Assembly: GCA_042408195.1 (NCBI GenBank)
Contig: JBHOQL010000072.1
Location: forward strand, 1-64,000
Direction: 5' to 3'
Origin: SpSt-600 sp042408195
Lineage (GTDB): Bacteria > Chloroflexota > Anaerolineae > SpSt-600
Length of the DNA: 64,000 nucleotides
The position numbers and the translations under genes are program-made. Below the pieces are notes generated by a model that saw nothing but the letters and a program-made list of their open reading frames with translations, did not search any database and was not told the DNA's origin. This document shows positions 46,150-55,082 of the stretch, piece after piece; positions within the stretch are counted from its first letter, which is position 1, and the number at the start of each line of letters is the position of its first letter.

Positions 46150-47099
46150 TTGGGCAGGAATTCAGCCTTTATGGACTCCTCGTACTGAAGTTCGGAGCCT
46201 ATGAGACCCTTATCCAGAGCCCACTTAATGATATCTTCCCATTGCTCTTTCCCCGGCACTGAAGCCAAGGGGAAATCGGGGATGGTGTAGGAGCCAGTGA
46301 GGGCAGGTGGCACCAGCTTCTTCTCCACAAGCAAGCCCGCCCACTTGGCTTTGTCGGCGTTTATATCTTTTACAGCTTTCTCGATGCCTGAGAGGAAAGC
46401 TCTAACCGTATCGGGGTGTTCCTGCACAAAAGCTTTCCGGAAGGAGTAAACGCTCAGGCTGTATTCAGGGTGGCGGGAATCATCCAGGATGAGCTTGGCC
46501 CCTTGTTGAATGGCCAGAAGGGCCATCGGGTCGGGGAGGGTAGCGGCTTTGAGGTCGCCCGAGGCCAAGGCTGCCATCCTGTCCGGTATCCGAGGGACGG
46601 GGACAAATTTGATTTCCTCAGGCTTCAATCCCTCAATCTGAAGGAGCCTTTCGGTCACATAGTGAACTATAGTGGCCTCTGATATACCGATTGGGATCCC
46701 TTTAAGGTCTTCAATTTTCTCGATATCGCTCTTAGGAGAAGCCAGGATGTAGAACTGTGGGAAGGTAGGAGTGGCAGTCCTTGCAGTCCTGACCACCAGA
46801 ACCTGGGGCTTTTCTTTATTGTAAAGGGCCACTGAAACCAGATCGTTGACGATCACATCAAGCTGACCGGCAGCCATGAGCTGGTCTCTTTCAGCAGCGG
46901 AAGCTACGGGTATGATTTCCACTTTTACATTATCGGGGAAATAGCCCTGGGCTTCAGCCACATAAATGGGAAGGACGTCGAGAATGGGAAGAACTCCAAC
47001 TCGCACTGTTACTGGCTGGACTGGCCGGAAAAGGGTGCAAGCGGACAGAAACAGGACGAGCATCAGTGTAAGACAAGTTGTGCGTCTCATTTTTTTCAC
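46146..47099 (-). CDS. ABC transporter substrate-binding lipoprotein (NMT1/THI5-like)
   Basis: 317 residues. The lipoprotein signal MKKMRRTTCLTLMLVLFLSAC has its lipobox Cys at ~21. The fold start VRVGVLPILDVLPIYVAEAQGYF and the core LKGIPIGISEATIVHY are typical of NMT1/THI5-type binding proteins for small anionic or aromatic ligands. The ligand is unknown; co-transcription with UbiA/UbiD genes hints at an aromatic or quinone-related compound. Confidence 0.88.
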   Translation of the reverse strand: MKKMRRTTCLTLMLVLFLSACTLFRPVQPVTVRVGVLPILDVLPIYVAEAQGYFPDNVKVEIIPVASAAERDQLMAAGQLDVIVNDLVSVALYNKEKPQVLVVRTARTATPTFPQFYILASPKSDIEKIEDLKGIPIGISEATIVHYVTERLLQIEGLKPEEIKFVPVPRIPDRMAALASGDLKAATLPDPMALLAIQQGAKLILDDSRHPEYSLSVYSFRKAFVQEHPDTVRAFLSGIEKAVKDINADKAKWAGLLVEKKLVPPALTGSYTIPDFPLASVPGKEQWEDIIKWALDKGLIGSELQYEESIKAEFLPK

Positions 47100-47959
47100 C
47101 TCCTAACCAGGGATATTAACGTGGCGAAAAAGAGAGTGAGGCTTATATAGCCGTTAACGTTAAAAAATGCCAGGTTTACCCGGGAAAGGTCATGGGGCTT
47201 AACTATAGAGTGTTCGTAAACCAGAAGTAAAGAACACAAGGCGAGGCCTGCCCAATATGGCCACCCGAGAGAACACACAAGCCCGAGGGCTACAAGGCCT
47301 ACGACCATGCCAATGTGACAGAGGGAGGATAAGAGCAAGGCGGTCGCTATTCCGAACTGCGCCGGGATGGAATAAAGCCCATCCCTTCGGTCCACCTCAA
47401 CATCCTGGCAGGCGTAAATAAGGTCAAAGCCCGCAATCCATAGAGTAACGATGAACAATAGAAGCCAGGCGGGGGAGTCTTCCCTGGCGAAAATGGAACC
47501 CCTAATAGCTACCCATGCTCCTACGGGGGCAAGTCCATCGGTGAAACCTAAGATGAAGTGGGAAAGCCAAGTGAAGCGTTTAGTATAATGGTAACCGGCC
47601 AGAAAGACGAGAGCGATCGGCATTAGGCGGAAAGGCAGTGGCCCTAGCTCCCAGGCCGAGAGAGCGAAGAGGGCTAGAGATACGAATACTGCAGTCCATG
47701 CCACCGAAGGTTTGAGAGCCCCTGTGACCAAAGGTCTGTGGGCGGTGCGGGGGTTGCGTGCATCGTAGGGCAGATCCACGAGGCGGTTCAGGCTCATGGC
47801 AAAAGTTCTGGCCGAGACCATGGCCATGGTTATCCAGAAGAATTGGTGCCACGTTGGCCAGCCTCTGGCAGCCAGGAGCATTCCTAAGTATGCAAAGGGC
47901 AGGGCAAAGATAGTATGCTCAAATTTTATCATCTCCAAGAAAAGGCGAACCGACCTCAA
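47096..47959 (-). CDS. UbiA-family prenyltransferase (MqnP-like)
   Basis: 287 residues with about eight membrane helices. The first Asp-rich motif is NRLVDLPYDARNPRTAHRPL (N-x3-D-x3-D) and the second is YACQDVEVDRRDGLYSIPAQFG (D-x-E-x-D). It moves a polyprenyl chain onto an aromatic acid in the membrane. Next to a UbiD decarboxylase it fits late menaquinone synthesis by the futalosine route, but the other mqn genes are not in the window. Confidence 0.9.
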   Translation of the reverse strand: MRSVRLFLEMIKFEHTIFALPFAYLGMLLAARGWPTWHQFFWITMAMVSARTFAMSLNRLVDLPYDARNPRTAHRPLVTGALKPSVAWTAVFVSLALFALSAWELGPLPFRLMPIALVFLAGYHYTKRFTWLSHFILGFTDGLAPVGAWVAIRGSIFAREDSPAWLLLFIVTLWIAGFDLIYACQDVEVDRRDGLYSIPAQFGIATALLLSSLCHIGMVVGLVALGLVCSLGWPYWAGLALCSLLLVYEHSIVKPHDLSRVNLAFFNVNGYISLTLFFATLISLVRR

Positions 47960-49435
47960 TTACCCTCCCAGAGCCTTGAGGATTTCCGGCCACTTCTCGT
48001 CCACTGCCTTTTTCACTTCTGGACTCATTTTGATCATCTCGGGCCACAGACGGTGGTGACCTTCTTCTGGCAATTTAGCTGTAGCATCTATTCCGATCTT
48101 ACCGCCGAAGGAGTGTTGGGAAGAGGCGTGATCTAAATGATCTACCGGCCCCTCTACTACAACCACATCGCGCTTCCAGTCAACATTGCCCAGTACGTAC
48201 CAAGCCACCTCATGAGGCTTGCGTACGTTAACCCATTCATCCACTATTACAATCGCCTTGGCCAGCATCATGAGTCCCATTCCCCACAGACCGAAGATAA
48301 CCTTCCGGGCTTGGCCTGGATAGCGCTTGCGGATGGAAACCAGTACTAGGTTGTGGAAGACTCCAGCGGCTGGCATGTGGAGGTCAACCACCTCGGGCAA
48401 GATCAAGCGAATTATCGGGAGGAAAAGCCTTTCGGTAGCTTGCCCCATCCAATAGTCTTCCATGGGCGGTATGCCTACCACAGTGGCGGGATAGATGGGG
48501 TCTTTCCGTGTAGTAATAGCTGTAACATGGAAAGCGGGGAAAAGTTCAGGCGGGGTGTAGTAGCCTGTGTGATCCCCAAAAGGCCCTTCCTGGCGCAGGT
48601 CGTTTAGGTCCACAAATCCCTCTATTACGATTTCGGCGTGGGCTGGGACTTCCAAGGGTTGAGTCAGGCAATGGGTCATTTCCAAAGGCTTACCCCTGAG
48701 CCATCCAACTAATAGATATTCATCCACATCCTGAGGCAAAGGGGCCGAAGCACACCATATAGCAGCTGGGTCCCCTCCCAGGACAATGGCTGCGGGAATT
48801 TTATCCTGACCTTTTTCCAAAGCTTTCCTGGAGTGTTCTGCTCCGCCTTTGTGGCGCTGCCAGTGAACCAAAAGGGTTCGCTCATCCACTACCTGGAGGC
48901 GGTACATCCCCACATTTCTTTTCCCAGTGATAGGGTCCAGGGTGACAACCTGGGGGAGGGTTATGTAATAGCCTGCATCTTTTGGCCAGCACTTGAGGAT
49001 GGGAAAATCCAGGAGGTTAGACTCTTTACCTTTCCTAACTACTTCCTGGCATGGTGCTTTTTTCTTTAGGATTTTAGGCCTTGGAGCGAGGGCTCTGAGG
49101 GCAGCTGCCAGTTCTTTCCCGCGCTTCAGGGCTTCAGACAAAGAAGAAGGTACATCCGGACTTAAAAGCCTTGCTACCCTTTCCTCTAACTCCTGCAGGC
49201 TCTGGACCCTGAGGGCCAAAGCCATGCGGCGCTCGCTTCCGAAGAGGTTAGTTAAAACAGGTATGGAAAAACCATCAACCCTCTCGAAAAGAAGGGCCCG
49301 GTTGAGGGATGGAGGGCCCTTGCAGACCCTATCGGTTATCTCAGTGATTTCCAATTCTCGGGAAACAACCTCCTTTATGCGGGCCAGTTCCCCTGCTTCT
49401 TCCAAGAGGGAGATGAAATCCCTAAGGTCCTCCAT
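47960..49435 (-). CDS. UbiD-family decarboxylase (menaquinone-type)
   Basis: 491 residues, close to E. coli UbiD and MqnL. Segments include YYITLPQVVTLDPITGKRNVGMY (region around the prFMN site), RTLLVHWQRHKGG, HAEIVIEGFVD and EGPFGDHTGYYTPPE with the conserved Glu, plus KAIVIVDEWVNV. It should decarboxylate an aromatic acid with prenylated FMN. It ends one base before ubiA and follows cooT by nine bases. Confidence 0.92.
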   Translation of the reverse strand: MEDLRDFISLLEEAGELARIKEVVSRELEITEITDRVCKGPPSLNRALLFERVDGFSIPVLTNLFGSERRMALALRVQSLQELEERVARLLSPDVPSSLSEALKRGKELAAALRALAPRPKILKKKAPCQEVVRKGKESNLLDFPILKCWPKDAGYYITLPQVVTLDPITGKRNVGMYRLQVVDERTLLVHWQRHKGGAEHSRKALEKGQDKIPAAIVLGGDPAAIWCASAPLPQDVDEYLLVGWLRGKPLEMTHCLTQPLEVPAHAEIVIEGFVDLNDLRQEGPFGDHTGYYTPPELFPAFHVTAITTRKDPIYPATVVGIPPMEDYWMGQATERLFLPIIRLILPEVVDLHMPAAGVFHNLVLVSIRKRYPGQARKVIFGLWGMGLMMLAKAIVIVDEWVNVRKPHEVAWYVLGNVDWKRDVVVVEGPVDHLDHASSQHSFGGKIGIDATAKLPEEGHHRLWPEMIKMSPEVKKAVDEKWPEILKALGG

Positions 49436-49444
49436 CCCGATAAA

Positions 49445-49633
49445 TTACTTTTTCTCCAGGATTATGGTGTGCTTGAGGAAATCAATGCGCTTTATAATTC
49501 CACGGACTAGCTTCTGCTCTCCCAATAAATTGATGAGAACAAAATTCTCACCTTCGGGCTGGACAAGGACCACATCCCGCATTATTTCTTCCTCGTGGTC
49601 ATCGGTTACGAGGAAAGCCTTCGCTTCGCACAT
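49445..49633 (-). CDS. CooT-family nickel-binding protein
   Basis: 62 residues starting MCEAKAFLV, with the conserved Cys2 that binds Ni(II) in CooT, followed by the family's beta-rich pattern (EEIMRDVVLVQPEG, FVLINLLGEQKLV, HTIILEKK). Known CooT proteins are linked to CO dehydrogenase or other nickel enzymes. A [NiFe] hydrogenase operon lies divergently 250 bases away. It is the first gene of the ubiD-ubiA-ABC operon. Confidence 0.8.
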   Translation of the reverse strand: MCEAKAFLVTDDHEEEIMRDVVLVQPEGENFVLINLLGEQKLVRGIIKRIDFLKHTIILEKK

Positions 49634-49665
49634 GTTTCCCCTCCCCTAAAGGGCATTCCGAAAAA

Positions 49666-49694
49666 AGTATACTCTATGGCTCCAGAAAAGGCAA
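49666..49694 (-). promoter_or_regulatory. Promoter of the cooT-ubiD-ubiA-ABC operon
   Basis: Minus strand TTGCCT (49694-49689), 17 bases, TATACT (49671-49666), about 33 bases before the cooT ATG. Confidence 0.65.
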
Positions 49695-49708
49695 AAAGTT
49701 CACGAGGG

Positions 49709-49746
49709 TTTTCGGCCTTCGGTTTCATTTTGATTGTGGCCGAAAA
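49709..49746. promoter_or_regulatory. Inverted repeat between the divergent operons
   Basis: TTTTCGGCC (49709-49717) and GGCCGAAAA (49738-49746) are exact complements 20 bases apart, just upstream of the cooT -35. It could be an operator, but no regulator is known. Confidence 0.35.
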
Positions 49747-49813
49747 TGGGGTAAACTTTGCTGCTCGGCACGCAATTTTAATGCTTCTGGCTCAGGAATA
49801 ACGAATGCAACGG

Positions 49814-49842
49814 TTGACAAGGCCTGGTTATGGTGATATAAT
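49814..49842 (+). promoter_or_regulatory. Promoter of the hydrogenase operon
   Basis: Perfect TTGACA (49814-49819), 17 bases, perfect TATAAT (49837-49842), about 40 bases before the first start codon. Confidence 0.8.
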
Positions 49843-49884
49843 TCACAAAACTTGTGGTCAAGTTTGCGAGCCAAGGAGGAACTC

Positions 49885-50925
49885 ATGCCTGTGTTGGTTC
49901 TGGATAAGAAAGAAATTTTAACCTTTGTGGAAAGACTCCTAAGTCACTACGAAGTGATCGGCCCCCGCAAGAGGGACGGTTTCTACATCTTCAGCACAAT
50001 AAGCAAGCCCGAAGAGCTGGTCCTCGATTATCCCATAGCCCTTTACCCTCCCAGGAGATTCTTCCTGCCAGCAAGGGAAACCATACTGCGCTTCCGCCTC
50101 GGGGAAAAGCCTGAGGTGGGGCTTACGGTTGAGGATTCTCGTCCCAAAGTCCTTTTAGGCCTGCATCCTTGTGATCTGCATTCCACGCGCTTGCTAGATG
50201 CAGCCTTTTTGCGGGAAAACCCCGATGCCAATTACGAAGCTCGTCGCCGCAACGCTGTGTTCGTGGGATTCGATTGCCTCAAGCCTTGCGATGAATACGC
50301 TTTCTGCAAGGACATGGGCACTCTCGACCCCAAAGGATATTACGACCTTTTCTTCACAGACATAGGAGAAGCTTATGCTATCGAAATAGGAAGCGAGCGG
50401 GGCAAAGAGTTGCTGGAAAAATACTCCACCGCGCGGGTTGCTTCCGATACAGAGCTGAGCAGGCTGGAAAAAGTGCGAAAGGAAAGAGACGAAAACTTCC
50501 CTTCAAGGCTAAACTTTGATGCTTCAAAACTTCCGGAAATCCTTTGGAGTCGCTTCAGCTCTCCCTACTGGAAAGAGCTGGCTGAGAGATGCATGGGCTG
50601 CGGCTCGTGCACTTTGGTCTGCTCGACCTGTTACTGCCACGATGTTTTTGACCGGGTAAAGCTCAATCTAGAAGAAGGGGAGAGGATAAGGGTTTGGGAT
50701 TCCTGCCTCCTGGAGGAATTTGCTAAGGTAGCGGGCGGGCACAACTTCAGGCCTTCGAGGGTGGAGCGCTTGCGACACAGGTTTTACCGCAAGGGTAAAT
50801 ATCTTTGGGATCTGTTCGGCCTTGTGGGTTGCGTAGGGTGCGGGCGATGTACTAGGCATTGCCTGGCCCGCATAAACCCGATCGAGGTGTTCAACGACGT
50901 TTTCAAGGAATATAGCCAGGCCTAA
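49885..50925 (+). CDS. hydB: Hydrogenase iron-sulfur (beta) subunit, HydB-like
   Basis: 346 residues from ATG 49885, which has AAGGAGG upstream (an in-frame GTG-type start at 49852 has none). The N-terminal half is the domain shared with sulfite reductase AsrA. The C-terminal half has two 4Fe-4S motifs, RCMGCGSCTLVCSTCYC and GCVGCGRCTRHCLARINP. It relays electrons between the flavin subunit and the hydrogenase core. Gene order beta-gamma-delta-alpha matches hydBGDA of Pyrococcus. Confidence 0.9.
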   Translation: MPVLVLDKKEILTFVERLLSHYEVIGPRKRDGFYIFSTISKPEELVLDYPIALYPPRRFFLPARETILRFRLGEKPEVGLTVEDSRPKVLLGLHPCDLHSTRLLDAAFLRENPDANYEARRRNAVFVGFDCLKPCDEYAFCKDMGTLDPKGYYDLFFTDIGEAYAIEIGSERGKELLEKYSTARVASDTELSRLEKVRKERDENFPSRLNFDASKLPEILWSRFSSPYWKELAERCMGCGSCTLVCSTCYCHDVFDRVKLNLEEGERIRVWDSCLLEEFAKVAGGHNFRPSRVERLRHRFYRKGKYLWDLFGLVGCVGCGRCTRHCLARINPIEVFNDVFKEYSQA

Positions 50926-50939
50926 AGGGAGGAAAAACC

Positions 50940-51758
50940 ATGGGCAATGCTCATCTTCTTTTGCCTCGGCTTGCGAAAATCTTAGAGGTCAAGGAGCTTA
51001 CAGCCAAGGAGAAGCTCTTCACCCTTGAGCTTGAAAACGGGGAAGCTCTGGGTCACAGTCCTGGGCAGTTTGTGGAAATCTCCGTTTTCGGGGTGGGTGA
51101 GTGTCCGATAAGCATATGCTCTTCTCCCACAAGGGGGAATTTCTTCCAACTCTGTGTTAGAGCTGTGGGGCTCGTCACCAATGCTCTCCACCGCCTTAAG
51201 CCCGGCAGCATCGTAGGTATAAGAGGACCTTACGGCGTAGGTTTCCCCTTGGAAGTAATGAAAGGACAGGATGTATTGATAGCTGCTGGTGGGCTTGGCA
51301 TGGCTCCTCTTCGCTCCTTGGCCCAGTACATCAAAGACCGGCGGGAAGAGTTCGGCAGGGTAATAGTGCTATACGGGGCAAAGGAGCCAAGCGAACTACT
51401 CTTCAAGGATGAACTCGATGAAATCCAAAGCGTGGGGGAGTGCTTGCTCACAGTGGATAGGGCTGATGAAACCTGGAAGGGTCACGTTGGGGTTATAACT
51501 ACTCTCTGCCCTCAGGTCACTGTTGATCCCACGCGCACTATCGCCGTTACTGTTGGACCACCGGTAATGTATAAGTTCATCCTGCAGGAGTTCAAGAAGA
51601 TGGGCATACCGGATGAGCGTATTTATCTCTCTTTAGAGCGCAGGATGAAATGCGGAGTTGGCAAGTGTGGCCATTGCCAGATAAACGGGATTTACGTCTG
51701 CCAAAAAGGCCCTGTCTTCAACTACGCCGAAATTAAAGACTTGCCTGAAGCTATATAG
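50940..51758 (+). CDS. hydG: Hydrogenase FAD/NAD(P)-binding (gamma) subunit, HydG-like
   Basis: 272 residues of the ferredoxin-NADP reductase fold. FAD binding is at GQFVEISVFGVGECPISI and RAVGLVT-type strands, with NAD(P) binding at VLIAAGGLGMAPLRSL and VTVGPPVMYKF. A C-terminal [2Fe-2S]-type cysteine set is MKCGVGKCGHCQINGIYVC. It exchanges electrons with NADPH/NADH. The start is ATG 50940 behind GGGAGG. Confidence 0.93.
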   Translation: MGNAHLLLPRLAKILEVKELTAKEKLFTLELENGEALGHSPGQFVEISVFGVGECPISICSSPTRGNFFQLCVRAVGLVTNALHRLKPGSIVGIRGPYGVGFPLEVMKGQDVLIAAGGLGMAPLRSLAQYIKDRREEFGRVIVLYGAKEPSELLFKDELDEIQSVGECLLTVDRADETWKGHVGVITTLCPQVTVDPTRTIAVTVGPPVMYKFILQEFKKMGIPDERIYLSLERRMKCGVGKCGHCQINGIYVCQKGPVFNYAEIKDLPEAI

Positions 51759-51772
51759 CTGGAGGTACACAC

Positions 51773-52513
51773 ATGAAGCCAAAGGTAGCCTTTTTTGAAT
51801 TTGGATGCTGTGAGGGTTGTCAACTCCAGATCCCTAATCTGGAGGAAAGACTCCTTGAACTTTTGGAGCACATAGAAATTGTGTCCTGGCGGGAGGGCAG
51901 CAGCGCTCACAGTGACGGCCCGTACGACATCACTTTTGTGGAGGGTTCCATAACTCGCGAGGAGGAAATGGAGCGCCTTCGCTGGATACGGGAGCGATCT
52001 AAGATACTTGTAGCTTTCGGAGCCTGTGCTCACATAGGCGGGGTAAATGTTATCAAGAATTTCGCGGACCAAGACGAGGTGCGCCGTTATGTTTACGGCG
52101 ATAAGGCCGAATGGTTCCCTTCAATCCCAGCAAGACCTCTTAGCGCTGTGGTCCCTGTGGACTATGTGCTTCCAGGCTGTCCCATTGACAAAGAGGAGTT
52201 CCTTGAATTCGTGAAAGCTCTGCTGATGGGCAATACTCCTGTCCTGCCCAACTATCCGGTGTGTGTGGAGTGCAAGAGGGCTGAAAACATCTGCATATAC
52301 GAAAAAGGCTTAACGTGCCTTGGACCCGTAACCAGAGCGGGTTGCAATGCCCGTTGCCCAACTTTTGGCAATCGATGCATAGGGTGCCGCGGACTTGTGG
52401 ATGATCCTGGCCTCAATGCCCACAAAGAAGTCATGGCTCGCTACGGCCTCTGTGCCGAGGACATCCTCAACCAGTACAGAATGTTCTGGGGTTATTCGGA
52501 GGTGGTAAAATGA
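51773..52513 (+). CDS. hydD: [NiFe] hydrogenase small (delta) subunit
   Basis: 246 residues. The proximal cluster ligands begin in EFGCCEGCQLQIPNLEE, with FGACAHIGGV and VPGCP-like PGCPIDKEE. Further cysteine motifs (CVECKRAENICIYEKG, CNARCPTFGNRCIGC) bind additional 4Fe-4S clusters. It is the group 3 type without a Tat signal, so it is cytoplasmic. It overlaps the large-subunit gene by four bases. Confidence 0.93.
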   Translation: MKPKVAFFEFGCCEGCQLQIPNLEERLLELLEHIEIVSWREGSSAHSDGPYDITFVEGSITREEEMERLRWIRERSKILVAFGACAHIGGVNVIKNFADQDEVRRYVYGDKAEWFPSIPARPLSAVVPVDYVLPGCPIDKEEFLEFVKALLMGNTPVLPNYPVCVECKRAENICIYEKGLTCLGPVTRAGCNARCPTFGNRCIGCRGLVDDPGLNAHKEVMARYGLCAEDILNQYRMFWGYSEVVK

Positions 52514-53799
52514 GCGCATTGGACATCCATGTGCATTATGTTTCCAGGATAGAAGGCCACGGCAACATCGTGGTTAAAGTTGAAGATAACCAGGTCAAAG
52601 AATTGAGATGGGAAATCCCGGAAGCTCCTCGGTTCTTTGAAGCTATGGTTAGGGGCAAGCACTACAGCGACGTGGTCTTCATCGTTTCTCGTATCTGCGG
52701 AATCTGCGGCATAGGGCACACCTTCACTGCTATCCAAGCTCTGGAGAAGGCTTTGGGCTTTGAGCCCTCGGAGCAAACTCTCCTTTTGAGGAAACTCCTG
52801 CTCCATGGCGAAACGGTCCAGAGCCACACCCTTCACTTCGGTTATTTGGCTTTGCCGGACTTCTTCGGTGTTCCCAATATCATTCCCCTCGTCCAAACCC
52901 ACAAGGAGCAGGTTCTGGCTATAATAAGGCTGCACAGGCTGGCCAATGAGCTCTGCGATCTCATAGGGGGACGCACCACCCATCCTATAACTACCATAGT
53001 GGGAGGTTGGACCAGGCTCCCGACAGAGGGGGAGCTCAAGGAACTGCGCCGCCGCCTAATTGAAGCCATCAATGACGTGAAGACCACGATCAATCTCTTC
53101 GCTTCCCTACAGATGCCTGATTTCCAGCGCGAAACCGAATACATCGCCCTCAAGAAACCCGATGAGTATGCCTTCTACGATGGAGAAATAGCTTCCACTG
53201 ACGACGAGCACACCACTCCTATGTCCCGCTATTTGGAAAAAATCCACGAGTTCATAGTGCCTTATTCCACTGCTAAGAGAGCCAAAGCTAACCGCAGCTC
53301 TTACATGGTGGGAGCCCTGGCCCGCTTCAACATCAATTACTCCAAGCTTTCACCGTTGGCCCAGGAAGCCGCGGAGCAACTTGGCCTCAAACCCATCTGC
53401 TACAACACTTTCGCAAACAACCTCGCCCAGGTAGTGGAAGTGGCCCATGCCATAGAAGATTCCATCCGTATCATTGACACCCTTCTGGCCAGAGGTATCA
53501 AAGAGGAGAAGGTTGAAATCAAACCGAAAGCTGGTCGAGGCGTCGGAGGTGTAGAAGTTCCCAGGGGGCTTCTCATCCACGATTACACCCTGGATGAGCA
53601 GGGGCGAGTCGTGGAATCCAATATGATAATACCCACTAATCAGAACCACCAGAACATAGAAGAAGACCTGAGAGCTTATCTGCCTCAGCTCTTGGGCAAA
53701 TCCAAAGAGGAAATCACCCTGGGACTGGAGATGCTAGTGCGGGCCTATGACCCGTGCATTTCCTGCTCAACCCATTTCTTAAGGGTGGAATGGGGGTAA
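52510..53799 (+). CDS. hydA: [NiFe] hydrogenase large (alpha) subunit, group 3b
   Basis: 429 residues. The nickel ligands are RICGICGIGHT near the N-terminus and DPCISCSTHF at the C-terminus, all four being Cys (no selenocysteine). The short tail after the final His is what a maturation protease would cut. The order and partners indicate the cytoplasmic NADP-linked bidirectional 'sulfhydrogenase' type. It can make or take up H2. Confidence 0.94.
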   Translation: MSALDIHVHYVSRIEGHGNIVVKVEDNQVKELRWEIPEAPRFFEAMVRGKHYSDVVFIVSRICGICGIGHTFTAIQALEKALGFEPSEQTLLLRKLLLHGETVQSHTLHFGYLALPDFFGVPNIIPLVQTHKEQVLAIIRLHRLANELCDLIGGRTTHPITTIVGGWTRLPTEGELKELRRRLIEAINDVKTTINLFASLQMPDFQRETEYIALKKPDEYAFYDGEIASTDDEHTTPMSRYLEKIHEFIVPYSTAKRAKANRSSYMVGALARFNINYSKLSPLAQEAAEQLGLKPICYNTFANNLAQVVEVAHAIEDSIRIIDTLLARGIKEEKVEIKPKAGRGVGGVEVPRGLLIHDYTLDEQGRVVESNMIIPTNQNHQNIEEDLRAYLPQLLGKSKEEITLGLEMLVRAYDPCISCSTHFLRVEWG

Positions 53800-54266
53800 A
53801 GGGTAAAGTCCTTGTAGTATGCCTTGGCAACCCCCTCATGGGGGATGATGGCGCTGGGGTGGCGGTAGCCAAAATTCTGACGAAACGGGGACTGCCCCCC
53901 AGCATTAATCTTTTAGAGGGGGAAGTGGATGGCTTTTCCTTCTTAGAGCACGTGGAGGGATATGAGAAGGTCATCGTAGTGGATGCCGCAGATATGAACC
54001 TCGAACCTGGCAGTTGGGAGACCTTCAATCTTGAACTTGGTTTGCTGAAGGGAGCCGTGGGGATATCAACGCATCAGTTCGGATTAAAAGAAGCTTTACA
54101 AATGGCTGAAGTACTGGGGTGGAAATTGCCTCCCATCAAGGTATATGGAATCCAGCCAGAGCGCATTGAATTCACAGGCAAAATGAGGCTTTCGGGTGCC
54201 GTGGCCAGGGCTGTGCGGGCCGTAGCTGAAGCCTTATACAAAGAACTAACGAATAACAGCGGATAG
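53790..54266 (+). CDS. Hydrogenase maturation endopeptidase (HycI/HyaD family)
   Basis: 158 residues from ATG 53790, with AAGGGTGG upstream; it overlaps the hydA stop by ten bases. The motifs are VVCLGNPLMGDDGAGV (Ni-sensing Glu position replaced by Asp, as common), LLEGEVDGFSF, VIVVDAADM and STHQFGLKEAL with His. It removes the C-terminal tail of the large subunit after nickel insertion. Confidence 0.92.
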   Translation: MGVKGKVLVVCLGNPLMGDDGAGVAVAKILTKRGLPPSINLLEGEVDGFSFLEHVEGYEKVIVVDAADMNLEPGSWETFNLELGLLKGAVGISTHQFGLKEALQMAEVLGWKLPPIKVYGIQPERIEFTGKMRLSGAVARAVRAVAEALYKELTNNSG

Positions 54267-55082
54267 CAGCCCAATCAGGGCAAGTCTCTCCACACATGGG
54301 ACACCGATGTGGAACCGTACAGCGCAGAAGTTGCTCCAAGAGCAGCCTGACCGAAAGCGTTTTACCGAAAAATGAGTGAAGGTTTCCACTAGCGGGTTTT
54401 AACTGGCTCGCCGGAGGCTTAAAAGGAGGTAGGCTGATGAGTTGAGCACGAAGATGGTTGTTTCTCCTCGTGCCCTTTCTGATCATCGTCAGCGGGTACA
54501 TTGCGATAGCTCAGGAACCTGGGCCTCCGCAGCTGCCCAAAAAGATTTTCTCCCTATAATAGTCGCTTCTCTTCAAGTTTTTACTCGGTTTTAGGTCACT
54601 GCGGCATAAAGTTCTCTGGCTCAGTCTCATCCCCGGAACTAAACGACGAGATAACCACACGGGAATCAGGGCCTGATCACCGCTACTAACATGATCTTGA
54701 CAGCTATGTTGGATAGTTCCCTCTCGGTCTATTGGGCGAGCCCCAAGTCTTCGTCAGAAAGCGAGCAGGAACTTGCCTGGAAATTGGATGACCTTGGGTA
54801 TATGGTCTCAGGAAGTATTTACTTAATTCCTAAAGAGCCCTTTACTGAAGGCGGCGCTCGCTATCCCATTACTTGGACTATAACTTCCGCTGACCCGATG
54901 CAGTGCCGGAAGATAATACAACTGTCACCTATGTGCTGATACCACACCGGGTCTTTCTGCCACTTATTCTTCGCAACCCTTGAGGTCAAAGTCTAACACA
55001 ACTCTAACACTCCTCTTATGTCCGTCTAATGCACTCCTGTTAGGAATAGAGGTGGAAACTTCACAGAAAGGAGGTGATAACT
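54267..55082. other. Decayed or non-coding stretch
   Basis: No intact gene. At 54437 a good ribosome site (AAAAGGAGG) precedes ATG AGT TGA, after which the same frame encodes a signal-peptide-like WLFLLVPFLIIVSGYIAIA and stops after QEPGPPQLPKKIFSL. This looks like the start of a lost secreted protein. A further 82-residue open frame (54691-54939) is not recognisable. A weak promoter for the Hsp20 genes may be TTGAGG (54978) with TCTAAC 17 bases on. Confidence 0.4.

Noticed and set aside
52510..53799. Selenocysteine in the hydrogenase large subunit
   Set aside because: All four nickel ligands are encoded as cysteine and no in-frame TGA interrupts the gene.
54450..54566. In-frame TGA at codon 3 (ATG AGT TGA) as a second selenocysteine site
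   Set aside because: There is no redox motif around it, no suitable hairpin at SECIS distance, and the frame ends soon after; decay is the simpler reading.
54960..55082. CIRCE-type heat-shock operator before hsp20
   Set aside because: Repeated TCTAACAC motifs are present, but the TTAGCACTC-N9-GAGTGCTAA inverted repeat is not.
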